DNA from: an uncultured Clostridia bacterium
GTDB lineage: Bacteria; Bacillota; Clostridia; Oscillospirales; Acutalibacteraceae
Reading direction: 5' to 3'
DNA length: 11,921 bases
Assembly: GCA_937912045.1 (NCBI GenBank)
Contig: CALDPI010000111.1
Location: forward strand, 1 to 11,921
A program made the position numbers and the translations under genes. This document shows positions 1 through 6,863 of the stretch, piece by piece. Positions within the stretch are counted from its first letter, which is position 1; each line of letters begins with the position of its first letter. Under the pieces are notes generated by a model. It saw nothing but the letters and a program-made list of their open reading frames with translations, ran no database searches and was not told the origin of the DNA.

Positions 1-127
1 GGCAGAACATAAAGCGTGTGGCCCTGACGTTCCAAAAGCTGTTGCCGTTAAGACCACCTCTGTGTATTGCGTTTTCAGGGCTTGCATATTCTTCTCTTGC
101 GAGTAAAGCAAGGTTTTTCTTATCCAT
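1..127 (-). CDS. N-terminal fragment of an unidentified protein, cut by the left edge
   Basis: Reading leftward from an ATG at 127-125, 42 codons are open to the window edge. The peptide begins MDKKNLALLAREEYASPENA and continues with a G-G-L-N-G-N-S-F-W-N-V-R-A segment. The start is supported by GGAGG at 140-136 with 8 bases of spacing, and by a promoter further upstream (193-165). There is no signal peptide, so the product is probably cytoplasmic. The W-N-x-x-A-x-x-F-M-F pattern reminds me loosely of the N-terminal beta-sandwich of some large carbohydrate-active proteins of gut anaerobes, but that is memory, not a demonstrated match. It is divergent from the GntR-LacI regulator at 356, which makes it a candidate target of that regulator. 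The function is not assigned. Confidence 0.75.
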   Translation of the reverse strand, partial: MDKKNLALLAREEYASPENAIHRGGLNGNSFWNVRATRFMFC

Positions 128-164
128 TTATATTACCTCCGAAACTAAATTTCTTCGCATAAAG

Positions 165-193
165 ACTATATCATAAACGGATATAACAAACAA
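165..193 (-). promoter_or_regulatory. Promoter of the left-edge gene
   Basis: On the minus strand TTGTTT (193-188) and TATAGT (170-165) are separated by exactly 17 bases. This would start transcription near 158, about 30 bases before the ATG at 127. The -10 box overlaps an inverted repeat, TATATC at 167-172 and GATATA at 180-185, separated by 7 bases. That repeat could be an operator. Confidence 0.5.
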
Positions 194-310
194 GTCGGTT
201 TTTTCCATATGTTTATTTAAAAAAGTTAGATTATAAGACGTTTGCGGTAATAAAAACCAAAAATTGCGTCAAACTTGATATACTTGGTATGTTTTTTCAG
301 CCCAAAGGGA

Positions 311-339
311 TTGTATATTTTGTAAAAAACAAATATACT
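311..339 (+). promoter_or_regulatory. Candidate promoter and dyad of the GntR-LacI regulator gene
   Basis: TTGTAT (311-316) and TATACT (334-339) are separated by 17 bases. The whole promoter is covered by an imperfect inverted repeat, GTATATTTTGT (313-323) and ACAAATATAC (329-338), with one extra T in the left arm. Binding there would block the promoter, which suggests autoregulation. The predicted transcription start near 346 falls inside the apparent Shine-Dalgarno sequence (343-350). The true promoter may therefore lie a little further upstream, for example the weak TTGCGT at 264-269 with TATGTT at 288-293. Confidence 0.35.
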
Positions 340-355
340 AAAGAGGGTGATTTTT

Positions 356-1423
356 TTGGCAAGGGCGAAAATATATAGGGTAATAAAACAGTATTTACTT
401 GAACTTATAGCGCAAAACAGGGGCAAACCGAATTTTATGTTACCGTCCGAGCAGCAAATTTGCATTAAATTTGGTTGCAGCCGCGTTCCTGCAAAACGTG
501 CGCTTAACGAATTAAGCGATGAAGGACTTATAACACGCATAGCAGGTAAAGGCTCTTTTATAAACAAAAAAGTAACTTCAGATGAAAAGCGATTTTTCAA
601 GAAGAATATTTGTGTTGTAATGCCCGAAATAAATACGGAATTTAACAGAGAGGTTATAAACGGAATAAACGACTGTCTTGCCGAAAACGGAGCAGCGCTT
701 TTTTGTTTTCTGGTTAACGATAAAGAAACTCAAGAAAAAATTGCTATTGAATCCACATTCCGTCTGTTTTTTGACGGACTAATAATGTTTCCGGGACTTC
801 TAAAAACGCTTGATACCAAGTTTTCTAAACTTATAAAGGATAAAAACGATTATCCGCTTATGTTTGTAGCGGGAGAACCGGACGACATTTTTGCAAGTTC
901 GGTAAAAAACAACAGTACCTTTATAAAGGACATATTAACGTCTCTTGTGGAAAAAGGGCACAAAAAAATTGGTTTTGTGTGTGACCCGCGTCAGTATGGT
1001 AAGGTTTACGCCAACCGAATAGAAGAATATAAACTTTTTATGAAAACCATAGGCGAACCTGCTCTGATATGCGAGGTGGACCATCAGGATAAACTTGGCA
1101 AACGCGATAAGGCAACCGAAAATATTGCAGAACTTTTCAAACAAAATATTGATATATCTGCACTTATAACGGTCAACTTTGCTCTTGATTATCTTTCTTC
1201 CTGCAAACATTTTTACGCCTCATCTGTTACAAAAGAATCGCTCATAATCATCGACCGACCTGAAAAGGGCGCGGCGTTGCCGTTTAGAGAAGTAACATAT
1301 CTTGATAAAGAACCGTATCAAATGGGACGGATAGCGGCGGAAAAGTTGCTTTATCAGATAGACCATCTCACAACCCCTGAAAAGATTTTTATAACCCCAA
1401 AACTGTCTAAACATTCAAAATAG
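356..1423 (+). CDS. GntR-LacI type transcriptional regulator (GntR winged helix plus sugar-binding domain)
   Basis: This 355-residue cytoplasmic DNA-binding protein has a GntR-type winged helix-turn-helix at about residues 1-70, including the typical stretches LPSEQQICIKFGCSR and ALNELSDEGLITRIAGKGSF. A LacI/ribose-binding-protein-like effector domain follows at about 75-350, recognisable by LVEKGHKKIGFVCD and by the end motif MGRIAAEKLLYQI. This two-part build is that of the AraR type of sugar-responsive repressors, whose inducer is usually a sugar. I chose the TTG at 356 because GAGGGTGA (343-350) sits at the right distance. An in-frame GTG at 347 lies inside that Shine-Dalgarno sequence and is less likely. 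It stands alone on the plus strand, divergent from the left-edge gene and convergent with the isomerase/GH42 pair. Either could be its target. The inducer cannot be read from the sequence. Confidence 0.88.
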   Translation: MARAKIYRVIKQYLLELIAQNRGKPNFMLPSEQQICIKFGCSRVPAKRALNELSDEGLITRIAGKGSFINKKVTSDEKRFFKKNICVVMPEINTEFNREVINGINDCLAENGAALFCFLVNDKETQEKIAIESTFRLFFDGLIMFPGLLKTLDTKFSKLIKDKNDYPLMFVAGEPDDIFASSVKNNSTFIKDILTSLVEKGHKKIGFVCDPRQYGKVYANRIEEYKLFMKTIGEPALICEVDHQDKLGKRDKATENIAELFKQNIDISALITVNFALDYLSSCKHFYASSVTKESLIIIDRPEKGAALPFREVTYLDKEPYQMGRIAAEKLLYQIDHLTTPEKIFITPKLSKHSK

Positions 1424-1424
1424 G

Positions 1425-1481
1425 AAAAAGCAGAGTCTGGCGAGACTTCTCTAAAAGAAGTCTCGCTAGACTCTGCTTTTT
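1425..1481. terminator. Long bidirectional intrinsic terminator
   Basis: A 26-bp stem (1425-1450 with 1456-1481) closes a 5-base loop, with a single G-U pair and no other mismatch. Each arm ends in an A or T run, so the hairpin can end transcription both from the regulator (stop at 1423) and from the convergent isomerase gene (stop codon 1483-1481). It begins one base after the former stop and touches the latter. Confidence 0.92.
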
Positions 1482-2500
1482 TATTTTTTAGGTGGATAAC
1501 ATACCAAAACGTCCGTATTTTCAAGGGTTATTTCACAATCGGACGGAATAAAATATTTGTCTCCGCGAGAAAGGGGCGTCTTTTCATTATTACTGCAAAT
1601 AAAACCGCCTGTTTTTGTTGCCAAGACCGTAAAAAAGGAAGGATTTTTTAAGGTGTAATTTTGCGCATTTATACGCTCAAGACGGAAACATTCGGTGTCG
1701 TCATAGGTGATAAGCGGCGTAACGGTCCCGCCTTTTTGCGACCTTTCTTGGTGAGAAAGGAAAAACTTGTTTTTAATCTCATCTTCCGTATATCCCGCAT
1801 AGTCAAAACAGTCAAGTAAATTTTCTTCACCTGCGCCGTAATGCAATTGCTGTGGTGTTAAGGTTTCACCCGCAACGGTAACCTTTTCTACACGCATGGT
1901 AAAATCAGAGGGCTGTTGCACCTCTAAAAGAAAACACCCTGCTCCAATGGCGTGTGGTGTACCGCCAACTACAAGTATAGTATCACCTTTTTTGACAGTA
2001 ATGGCGTGTAAAGCATTGAGCATTCCGTCAATATCCTGTTTTTCAAAGAGTTCGCGCCAGATTTCTCTTGTAACCCATTTTTTGAAACCAAGATAAATTT
2101 TGGCACCTTCGCGACAGTCAAGTATATGCCAACTTTCTGTTTTACCGTAATTACTTCCGAAAAGTGTCTTGGCAAATGAATCTGTCGGGTGAACCTGAAT
2201 TCCAAGTCGTTCGCCGCTGTCGAGATACTTTATAAGAACGCCGCATTCCCTTCGGCCTTCGCCAAAATCTTCTGCCGTTACAACATCAGTTATAAGGCGT
2301 TCTTCACCATCATATAAAACGCGGGTTATACCTTCGTTTTTTATGTAGTTTTTATTTTTTGCTTCGGTAAAAGAGGTAATCCAATCTTCTGGTTTAACGG
2401 TGTCACAAGCATCCTTTTTGCCAAGATATTTGTCCAGCAACAGTCCGCCGCTATAGGTGCGCCAAACGCGTGTTTCGAGTTGTTTTATAGGCTTTTTCAT
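1481..2500 (-). CDS. manA: Class I mannose-6-phosphate isomerase
   Basis: This predicted zinc enzyme interconverts mannose 6-phosphate and fructose 6-phosphate in the cytoplasm, linking mannose to glycolysis and to nucleotide-sugar supply. The 339-residue product has the cupin fold signature of class I isomerases. The zinc ligands are visible as Q102 and H104 in LGIQVHP, E122 in GKTESWHIL and H183 in GGTPHAIGAG. The family stretch LLEVQQPSDFTMRV follows at 191-204. Length fits the short bacterial class I type (about 310-340 residues). The ATG at 2500 overlaps the TGA of the GH42 gene as ATGA. The nearest GGAGG (2521-2517) is about 16 bases away, so translation is probably coupled to the upstream gene. 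The last codon runs into the bidirectional terminator. The family is clear, while the physiological sugar is inferred from the family. Confidence 0.93.
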   Translation of the reverse strand: MKKPIKQLETRVWRTYSGGLLLDKYLGKKDACDTVKPEDWITSFTEAKNKNYIKNEGITRVLYDGEERLITDVVTAEDFGEGRRECGVLIKYLDSGERLGIQVHPTDSFAKTLFGSNYGKTESWHILDCREGAKIYLGFKKWVTREIWRELFEKQDIDGMLNALHAITVKKGDTILVVGGTPHAIGAGCFLLEVQQPSDFTMRVEKVTVAGETLTPQQLHYGAGEENLLDCFDYAGYTEDEIKNKFFLSHQERSQKGGTVTPLITYDDTECFRLERINAQNYTLKNPSFFTVLATKTGGFICSNNEKTPLSRGDKYFIPSDCEITLENTDVLVCYPPKK

Positions 2501-4452
2501 ATTTTGTAAACACCAACCTCCTGTGGTTTAAGTGTGTAATTCTTACCACCGTAGGATACGGACTGTTCCTCATCGCTATAGTTGAAGAGGAATAAAACAT
2601 CGCCGTCTTTATTTTCGCAAAGACGCAATTTTACAAATCGGTTGTCGGAAATGCTTTGAATTCCTAATTTTTCAAACAGGCTTCGTGTAAAACGAACAAC
2701 GCTTTCGTCTGCTTTTGTTGCGTGTCCGTAGTAGAGATATGTGTTGATAGAGGTGACAGAACCATTGCCGACCTTGTTGGTAACCACTGCTGGCGTACCG
2801 TCAGAGAAAGCGGCATCGGCCTTTGCACCCAAAAGTGCCATAATATCTCTTCCGTAGTATCCGCGTACATTTTCACCATTGTAGTTAAAGTCGAGAGAGA
2901 GATAATCAGTATCAATATAATCGGTGCCGATGATTTTAGAGAAATCACCGCCTGGGATGTTTTTATGTAGCATAGATTCACTGTCAACAATGCCGAATTT
3001 TCCGTCAATTACAACCTTACCGCCGTTTTTGACAAATTCTGCAATGCGGTCGCCATCCTTTTTATCAAGCACAATGTGATTAGTAAATATGATTGCCTCA
3101 TAATCTTCAATTTCCGAAAGTCTTATGATATCACATGGGATGTTGCAATCAAACATTGCCTTGTATACGCCGAGAATAGAAGAAAGGTAAATCTTTTGGT
3201 CAACCGTGTCGCCGTAACCCTTGGTGTATGAGCGTTGGAAATCATCACAAATAGGTTCATAAACAATGGCAACACGAGCCTTTTTAGGTTTAACTGTTCC
3301 AATTTCGTCTATGATTTTTTTAATTTCACAAGCCACGTCAAAACGGGGAGTTGGGCGCTCTTTATAGTCAACTATTCCGCGCCCTAACGTCTGAAGGCCC
3401 TTGTTAAACGGCCGCCACATCCAAAAAACGAGTGCTTTTGCGCCACCTGCAATACCCTCAAGGCACCACTGCTTAAGTTCGTGTGGGTGTACTACCGTTG
3501 TGGGATTAAAGAGGGTTTGAATATGGGTTTGCATTTCGGAAATCATAAAGCCCTGTCGCTTGGACGCGTCAAAATATCCCTCAAATGTCAGCCAACGCTG
3601 TGCGGGTTCTTCGCAACCGTAAACCTGCTTGGGATAGAACGACATACCAATTTCATCGGCAAGTTCTTTTAGCGCGTAATCGTCTTGCGGACGTCCGTAC
3701 TCGTGGTTGCGGTTAACCATAGAGCCGATGTTGTCTGCTATAAGCGGATGTGTGTTGTCGGCTTTAAGCACGGCATCGCACCAATTTTTAAGGAAAAGGG
3801 AGATGGAATCCTTGCGGAACTGTGCGTAGTCAACCTCGCTCATAACGCTCATCCATTTCCAAGATTGGTAATCAATCTGCGAAAAATCGGTATAGGTTCT
3901 CTCCCACACCTGATTGAGTTTTTCTATCGTGCCGTATTTACGGGTAAGCCATTTTCTGAATTCGTTGATAGTATATTTATCAAAACAGCGGAACATAGTT
4001 TCGTTAAAAACGTCATAACCTACGAGAGCGGGGAAGTCCTTATATGCTGTTGCCGTTTTTTCAAAATGTTCACAAATAAGTGCGTTAACTTCGGGGTGAA
4101 AATACGAAAGGAAACCGAAACCCGCTTGACCGGGGTCACGGTGCCCGTAAAGGTCGGTGGCATAATACTCATCTTTCATAAGAAAATCGGGAATATATTC
4201 TTGCACCGTAAGTTGTCCTGCAAGTTCCATTATAATATTCATTCCGACCCTTTCGGCAATTCTTAAAATTTCTTTGCCTGTTCTAAAGGGATATTCTTCT
4301 GTTTTTTCTTCCCACCAAAAACTTGACGGCCAAATAACCGTAGTGTCGAAACCGCATTCTTTCATAATAAGGAAATTGCGTTCAATGTCAGCAAGTGTGT
4401 CTTCTCTTGTAACCTTCAAAACACTGCCGTAGCAAAATTTATCTATAGTCAT
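2497..4452 (-). CDS. Glycoside hydrolase family 42-like beta-galactosidase
   Basis: This probable retaining glycosidase removes terminal beta-galactosyl (or related, such as alpha-arabinopyranosyl) units. It lacks a signal peptide and should act on imported oligosaccharides. The 651-residue product shows the GH42 plan. A TIM barrel spans about 1-375, with the acid/base Glu in DVFNETMF (N150-E151) and the nucleophile Glu in MISEMQ (E306). The stretch FRKWLTRKYGTIEKLNQVWE (165-184) is very typical of GH42. A flavodoxin/amidotransferase-like middle domain spans about 385-590, and a short beta-sandwich end domain contains VLFLFNYSDEEQSV. The Cys cluster of zinc-binding GH42 enzymes is not seen. 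I chose the ATG at 4452 because GGAGG (4462-4458) lies 5 bases upstream. An in-frame ATG at 4464 overlaps that site. The gene heads a two-gene operon with manA. Exact substrate is unknown. Confidence 0.85.
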   Translation of the reverse strand: MTIDKFCYGSVLKVTREDTLADIERNFLIMKECGFDTTVIWPSSFWWEEKTEEYPFRTGKEILRIAERVGMNIIMELAGQLTVQEYIPDFLMKDEYYATDLYGHRDPGQAGFGFLSYFHPEVNALICEHFEKTATAYKDFPALVGYDVFNETMFRCFDKYTINEFRKWLTRKYGTIEKLNQVWERTYTDFSQIDYQSWKWMSVMSEVDYAQFRKDSISLFLKNWCDAVLKADNTHPLIADNIGSMVNRNHEYGRPQDDYALKELADEIGMSFYPKQVYGCEEPAQRWLTFEGYFDASKRQGFMISEMQTHIQTLFNPTTVVHPHELKQWCLEGIAGGAKALVFWMWRPFNKGLQTLGRGIVDYKERPTPRFDVACEIKKIIDEIGTVKPKKARVAIVYEPICDDFQRSYTKGYGDTVDQKIYLSSILGVYKAMFDCNIPCDIIRLSEIEDYEAIIFTNHIVLDKKDGDRIAEFVKNGGKVVIDGKFGIVDSESMLHKNIPGGDFSKIIGTDYIDTDYLSLDFNYNGENVRGYYGRDIMALLGAKADAAFSDGTPAVVTNKVGNGSVTSINTYLYYGHATKADESVVRFTRSLFEKLGIQSISDNRFVKLRLCENKDGDVLFLFNYSDEEQSVSYGGKNYTLKPQEVGVYKI

Positions 4453-4465
4453 ATTATCCTCCATA

Positions 4466-4517
4466 ATAAATTATATAATTTATGGTAACATATAACCAAA
4501 ATAAGTTTCAAGCACAA
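4466..4517 (-). promoter_or_regulatory. Promoter region of the GH42-manA operon with a perfect palindrome
   Basis: Two overlapping promoter readings fit on the minus strand: TTGTGC (4517-4512) with TATATG (4494-4489) at 17 bases, and TTGGTT (4499-4494) with TATAAT (4475-4470) at 18 bases. The first leaves a leader of about 30 bases, the second only about 10. A perfect 18-bp palindrome, ATAAATTATATAATTTAT, occupies 4466-4483. It would lie at the start site of the first promoter or over the -10 box of the second, a good position for a repressor. It may also be chance in AT-rich DNA. Confidence 0.4.
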
Positions 4518-4549
4518 CATAATTTAAGTTGGTGTATTTGATATAATTA

Positions 4550-4572
4550 AACCCCCGATTTAATCGGGGGTT
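4550..4572 (-). terminator. Intrinsic terminator after the DUF4432 gene
   Basis: A 10-bp stem (4550-4559 with 4563-4572), rich in G-C pairs, closes a 3-base loop. It begins 4 bases beyond the stop codon of the DUF4432 gene (4579-4577) and is followed on the minus strand by GTTTAATTAT, a moderate U tract. It separates that operon from GH42-manA. The CCCCGAT/ATCGGGG core is shared with the terminator at 8932-8958. Confidence 0.8.
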
Positions 4573-4576
4573 TTTC

Positions 4577-5581
4577 TTAAAACTCACTGTCGAAATCAGC
4601 CTTTTTGTCCATAAAACAGAATGTGATTGCGGTGCGATTGCTACAATCGGGCTGTAGGAAATTGAGTTCGCCTTTTTCGCGCTTCTTGCTGCGCGGACAG
4701 GGGTAGCTGTTGCCCGGCTCAATTCCCAAAACGTAATCACGTCTGCCCATCTGCTTCCATTCGGTAAGGCAGGGCAGCTCCTCCTTTTTATACTTGAACA
4801 CAACGCCAACCTCGGCATCGGTGCCCCAAATTCCCGTGTGGACAAGGCCGTCCTTTTCGTTTACCTTGGGGTCAAACAGGTAGCAGCGCTCCTTGTAGCC
4901 CTGACGCGGCGGTGTAAGCTCGAGCGCGGTGTCGATATTGTCCTTAGCAATATCGGTGTTGGCCCAGATTTTTTCGTGCGGTGCGCGGAAGATGCTGTTT
5001 TCAGAAAGCAACGGATAGCCCATATTGCAGTGGTAAAGCAGATAAAAATGCTGTGGATATTCGCCCTCATTGGTTACGGTGTCGTTAACCGAGAAGACGT
5101 TTTCCTTGTAGGATACGATATACGTACGCTCAAGCAAATATCTCGTTGTGAAAATAACGCTGTCGCGGACGGCAAGCTTAATTTTCAGTTCGTCCTCAGT
5201 TTCATCAATGGAAAGCAGCTCTGCAGGGGTGTTTCCGATTGTGCCGTGTAGAGCAACCTCTTCACCCTCGTCCACACAGCCGCCGCCAACGTTCTCAAAA
5301 CCGCAGGTGGTGAAAAAGCCTGCGCTGAAGGATTTCAAAAATCCGCTGCCTGCGCGCTGATAGTGTGCGGAGGAAACGTGTCCGCAGGGGGAAAGATAAC
5401 CCATATTTTTGCCGTTGTAAACAACGCGTGTCATATCACCGCAGCGGTCAAGCGAAATCCAGAGCTCGAGTCCCTGTCCGTTACGGACGTACAAAAACTC
5501 CATTCCGTCGCCCTTGCCGCCCTGCAATTTGTAGCGCTCGGCTCCGCGTGTCTGGTTGTGGTGTCCAACGTAATACTTCAT
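4577..5581 (-). CDS. DUF4432 family, aldose 1-epimerase-like protein
   Basis: This soluble 334-residue protein has the galactose-mutarotase superfamily fold and no signal peptide. The diagnostic stretches of DUF4432 are present: DRCGDM near 46-51, TTCGFENVGGG near 91-101, HGTIGNTPAE near 112-121, YHCNMGYPLLSEN near 183-195 and LGIEPGN near 285-291. By analogy with aldose 1-epimerases, H184 and E288 would be the catalytic His/Glu pair, which predicts anomer or epimer interconversion of a sugar or sugar acid. The family is otherwise poorly characterised. I prefer the ATG at 5581 because GGAG (5592-5589) is 7 bases away. The ATG at 5587 leaves one base of spacing. That Shine-Dalgarno sequence overlaps the stop of the upstream P60-like gene, showing a tight operon. 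Sampled rows inside it are about 57% GC against about 42% in the regulator gene, possibly a different history. Confidence 0.8.
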   Translation of the reverse strand: MKYYVGHHNQTRGAERYKLQGGKGDGMEFLYVRNGQGLELWISLDRCGDMTRVVYNGKNMGYLSPCGHVSSAHYQRAGSGFLKSFSAGFFTTCGFENVGGGCVDEGEEVALHGTIGNTPAELLSIDETEDELKIKLAVRDSVIFTTRYLLERTYIVSYKENVFSVNDTVTNEGEYPQHFYLLYHCNMGYPLLSENSIFRAPHEKIWANTDIAKDNIDTALELTPPRQGYKERCYLFDPKVNEKDGLVHTGIWGTDAEVGVVFKYKKEELPCLTEWKQMGRRDYVLGIEPGNSYPCPRSKKREKGELNFLQPDCSNRTAITFCFMDKKADFDSEF

Positions 5582-5593
5582 TTTCATTCTCCT

Positions 5594-6787
5594 TTACAGT
5601 TTGTGAATGCCGTCGGTCCAGATGGCATATTCGTTTTCAAAATAAATTTTAAAAAATCCTGCATCATCAGGGATTTTGCGTGTTATTTTTCCGGTTTTCC
5701 TTTCTTCTTCGTCAAGCTCCATAATTTTGGAAAGTGACGTGGTGCCGCTCTCGCGGAAGTCCATATAAAGAATTCGGCTTTTTCGGTCACAAGAATCGGC
5801 ATTTACCGTTATGCAGCCGTCTTCAACACTGTAAGAAATTTCGGGTTTACAGACACAAAATTCCACCGTATCTTCGCCGTCCAACGTGGCTTTATAATAA
5901 CCTCTCGGTAACGAGAGTTCGAAGCTCTTTTCTCCAACACAGGCAAGGGTTTTATAGTGTTCTCCGTTACGGGTAATCACTATTTCGTTCTCCCCCGCAG
6001 AAAAAACCGCAAGCACGACACTGTCAAAATAAAGATAATTCATTCTGTCGCCAAAGTCAACCGCAATCCTTGGTGGCTTCTTTTGTTCGCAATCCGAAAA
6101 AAGCAAGGCTTCGGTTTCCTCGTCGTTTGTGACACTGTCAATATATTTATAGCGCATCAGCGCATATAGACCAAAGCGTTTATAATAGTCGTCAACGCTA
6201 AAGCGTCGGCGCACGGCCGTGGGGCGTATCATTTCGGAAACCTCAATTTCCTTGATTTCGCCCGTTTCATCGCGCAAAACGTCGGTGACCATTGCAACGT
6301 GGCTCACCTTTGTGGGTGTCAGCACGTGCGCGTGCAGGATGTCGCAGATTTCAATATCCTCAAGCTTATATTCGCCTGCCTCGCCGATAAGCGTGAAACA
6401 GTCGTATTCGCGCCAGCGTTTTGTGGAAATGCGGCGGCGGATGCCAAGGGCATATCGCGCAAGGCCGTTACATACGGTGCCGAAATATGCGCGCGATTTG
6501 CCGTCACCGTTTGTAATTTCGCGGTTGTAAAGCGCGCTGTGTGGGTTTGAAATAACGGTTAGAAAGCTGGCAAGAGAGATGTTTTCATACAAAAACTTGT
6601 TGGTCGGCTCGGTCGAGGAATAGGGCATTCCCGAAAGCTCTTTTCCTGCAGGCAAAACGGTTTCCCCGGCCGCCTTTGTATAGGTGGGAACATCTGAAAG
6701 CGGCGTCCATTTAAAATCGGTTATGTGTCTTGCTCTCGCTCTCGTTGCTGCCTGACCCGCCGTTTTGGGTTCCTGACTTATAAGCAT
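5594..6787 (-). CDS. Papain/NlpC-P60-like protein with C-terminal beta-rich region, function unknown
   Basis: I do not recognise a named family. The 397-residue product (numbered from the ATG at 6787) has no signal peptide and no membrane segment. Its first half looks like a papain-like/NlpC-P60 fold: YFGTVCNGLARYAL puts C106 at the start of a helix, SHVAMVTDV puts H163 in a strand, and IEVSE offers E184 as a third polar residue. The region before it contains GMPYSSTEPTNKFL. The second half (about 240-397) is rich in alternating hydrophobic residues and resembles one or two beta-sandwich modules. It is the first gene of an operon with DUF4432, suggesting work on the same, probably carbohydrate-linked, substrate. 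An ATG at 6799 is also in frame. I prefer 6787 because the predicted transcript starts near 6810 and GGGTG (6797-6793) lies just upstream. The catalytic triad is inference. Confidence 0.72.
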   Translation of the reverse strand: MLISQEPKTAGQAATRARARHITDFKWTPLSDVPTYTKAAGETVLPAGKELSGMPYSSTEPTNKFLYENISLASFLTVISNPHSALYNREITNGDGKSRAYFGTVCNGLARYALGIRRRISTKRWREYDCFTLIGEAGEYKLEDIEICDILHAHVLTPTKVSHVAMVTDVLRDETGEIKEIEVSEMIRPTAVRRRFSVDDYYKRFGLYALMRYKYIDSVTNDEETEALLFSDCEQKKPPRIAVDFGDRMNYLYFDSVVLAVFSAGENEIVITRNGEHYKTLACVGEKSFELSLPRGYYKATLDGEDTVEFCVCKPEISYSVEDGCITVNADSCDRKSRILYMDFRESGTTSLSKIMELDEEERKTGKITRKIPDDAGFFKIYFENEYAIWTDGIHKL

Positions 6788-6816
6788 AAAAACACCCATT
6801 TCATCTGTTTTTTAAA

Positions 6817-6845
6817 ATTATAACACAATAAAAAAGTATAAGCAA
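6817..6845 (-). promoter_or_regulatory. Promoter of the P60-like/DUF4432 operon
   Basis: TTGCTT (6845-6840) and a perfect TATAAT (6822-6817) are separated by 17 bases, and a TGT just before the -10 box gives an extended -10 element. The predicted start is near 6810. It lies just after the LysR stop codon (6866-6864), so the operon need not depend on readthrough from lysR. Confidence 0.7.
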
Positions 6846-6863
6846 TGGCCTGTTAAAATAACA

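Larger units (their letters stand above)
128..355. other. Divergent intergenic region between the left-edge gene and the regulator
   Basis: This AT-rich spacer holds the two divergent promoters and at least three small dyads: TATATC/GATATA (167-185), ATAC-N3-GTAT (280-290) and GTATATTTTGT/ACAAATATAC (313-338). I see no RNA gene and no convincing small ORF in it. Such dyads are what one expects where a GntR-LacI type regulator controls itself and a divergent gene, but no repeated consensus is clear enough to name an operator. Confidence 0.4.

Noticed and set aside
226..600. Minus-strand open frame over the start of the GntR-LacI regulator
   Set aside because: It is a shadow of the conserved winged-helix coding sequence, with no Shine-Dalgarno sequence or family resemblance.
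3685..4266. Long plus-strand open frame (193 codons) inside the GH42 gene
   Set aside because: It is antisense to a clearly conserved GH42 catalytic region and has no recognisable domain of its own.
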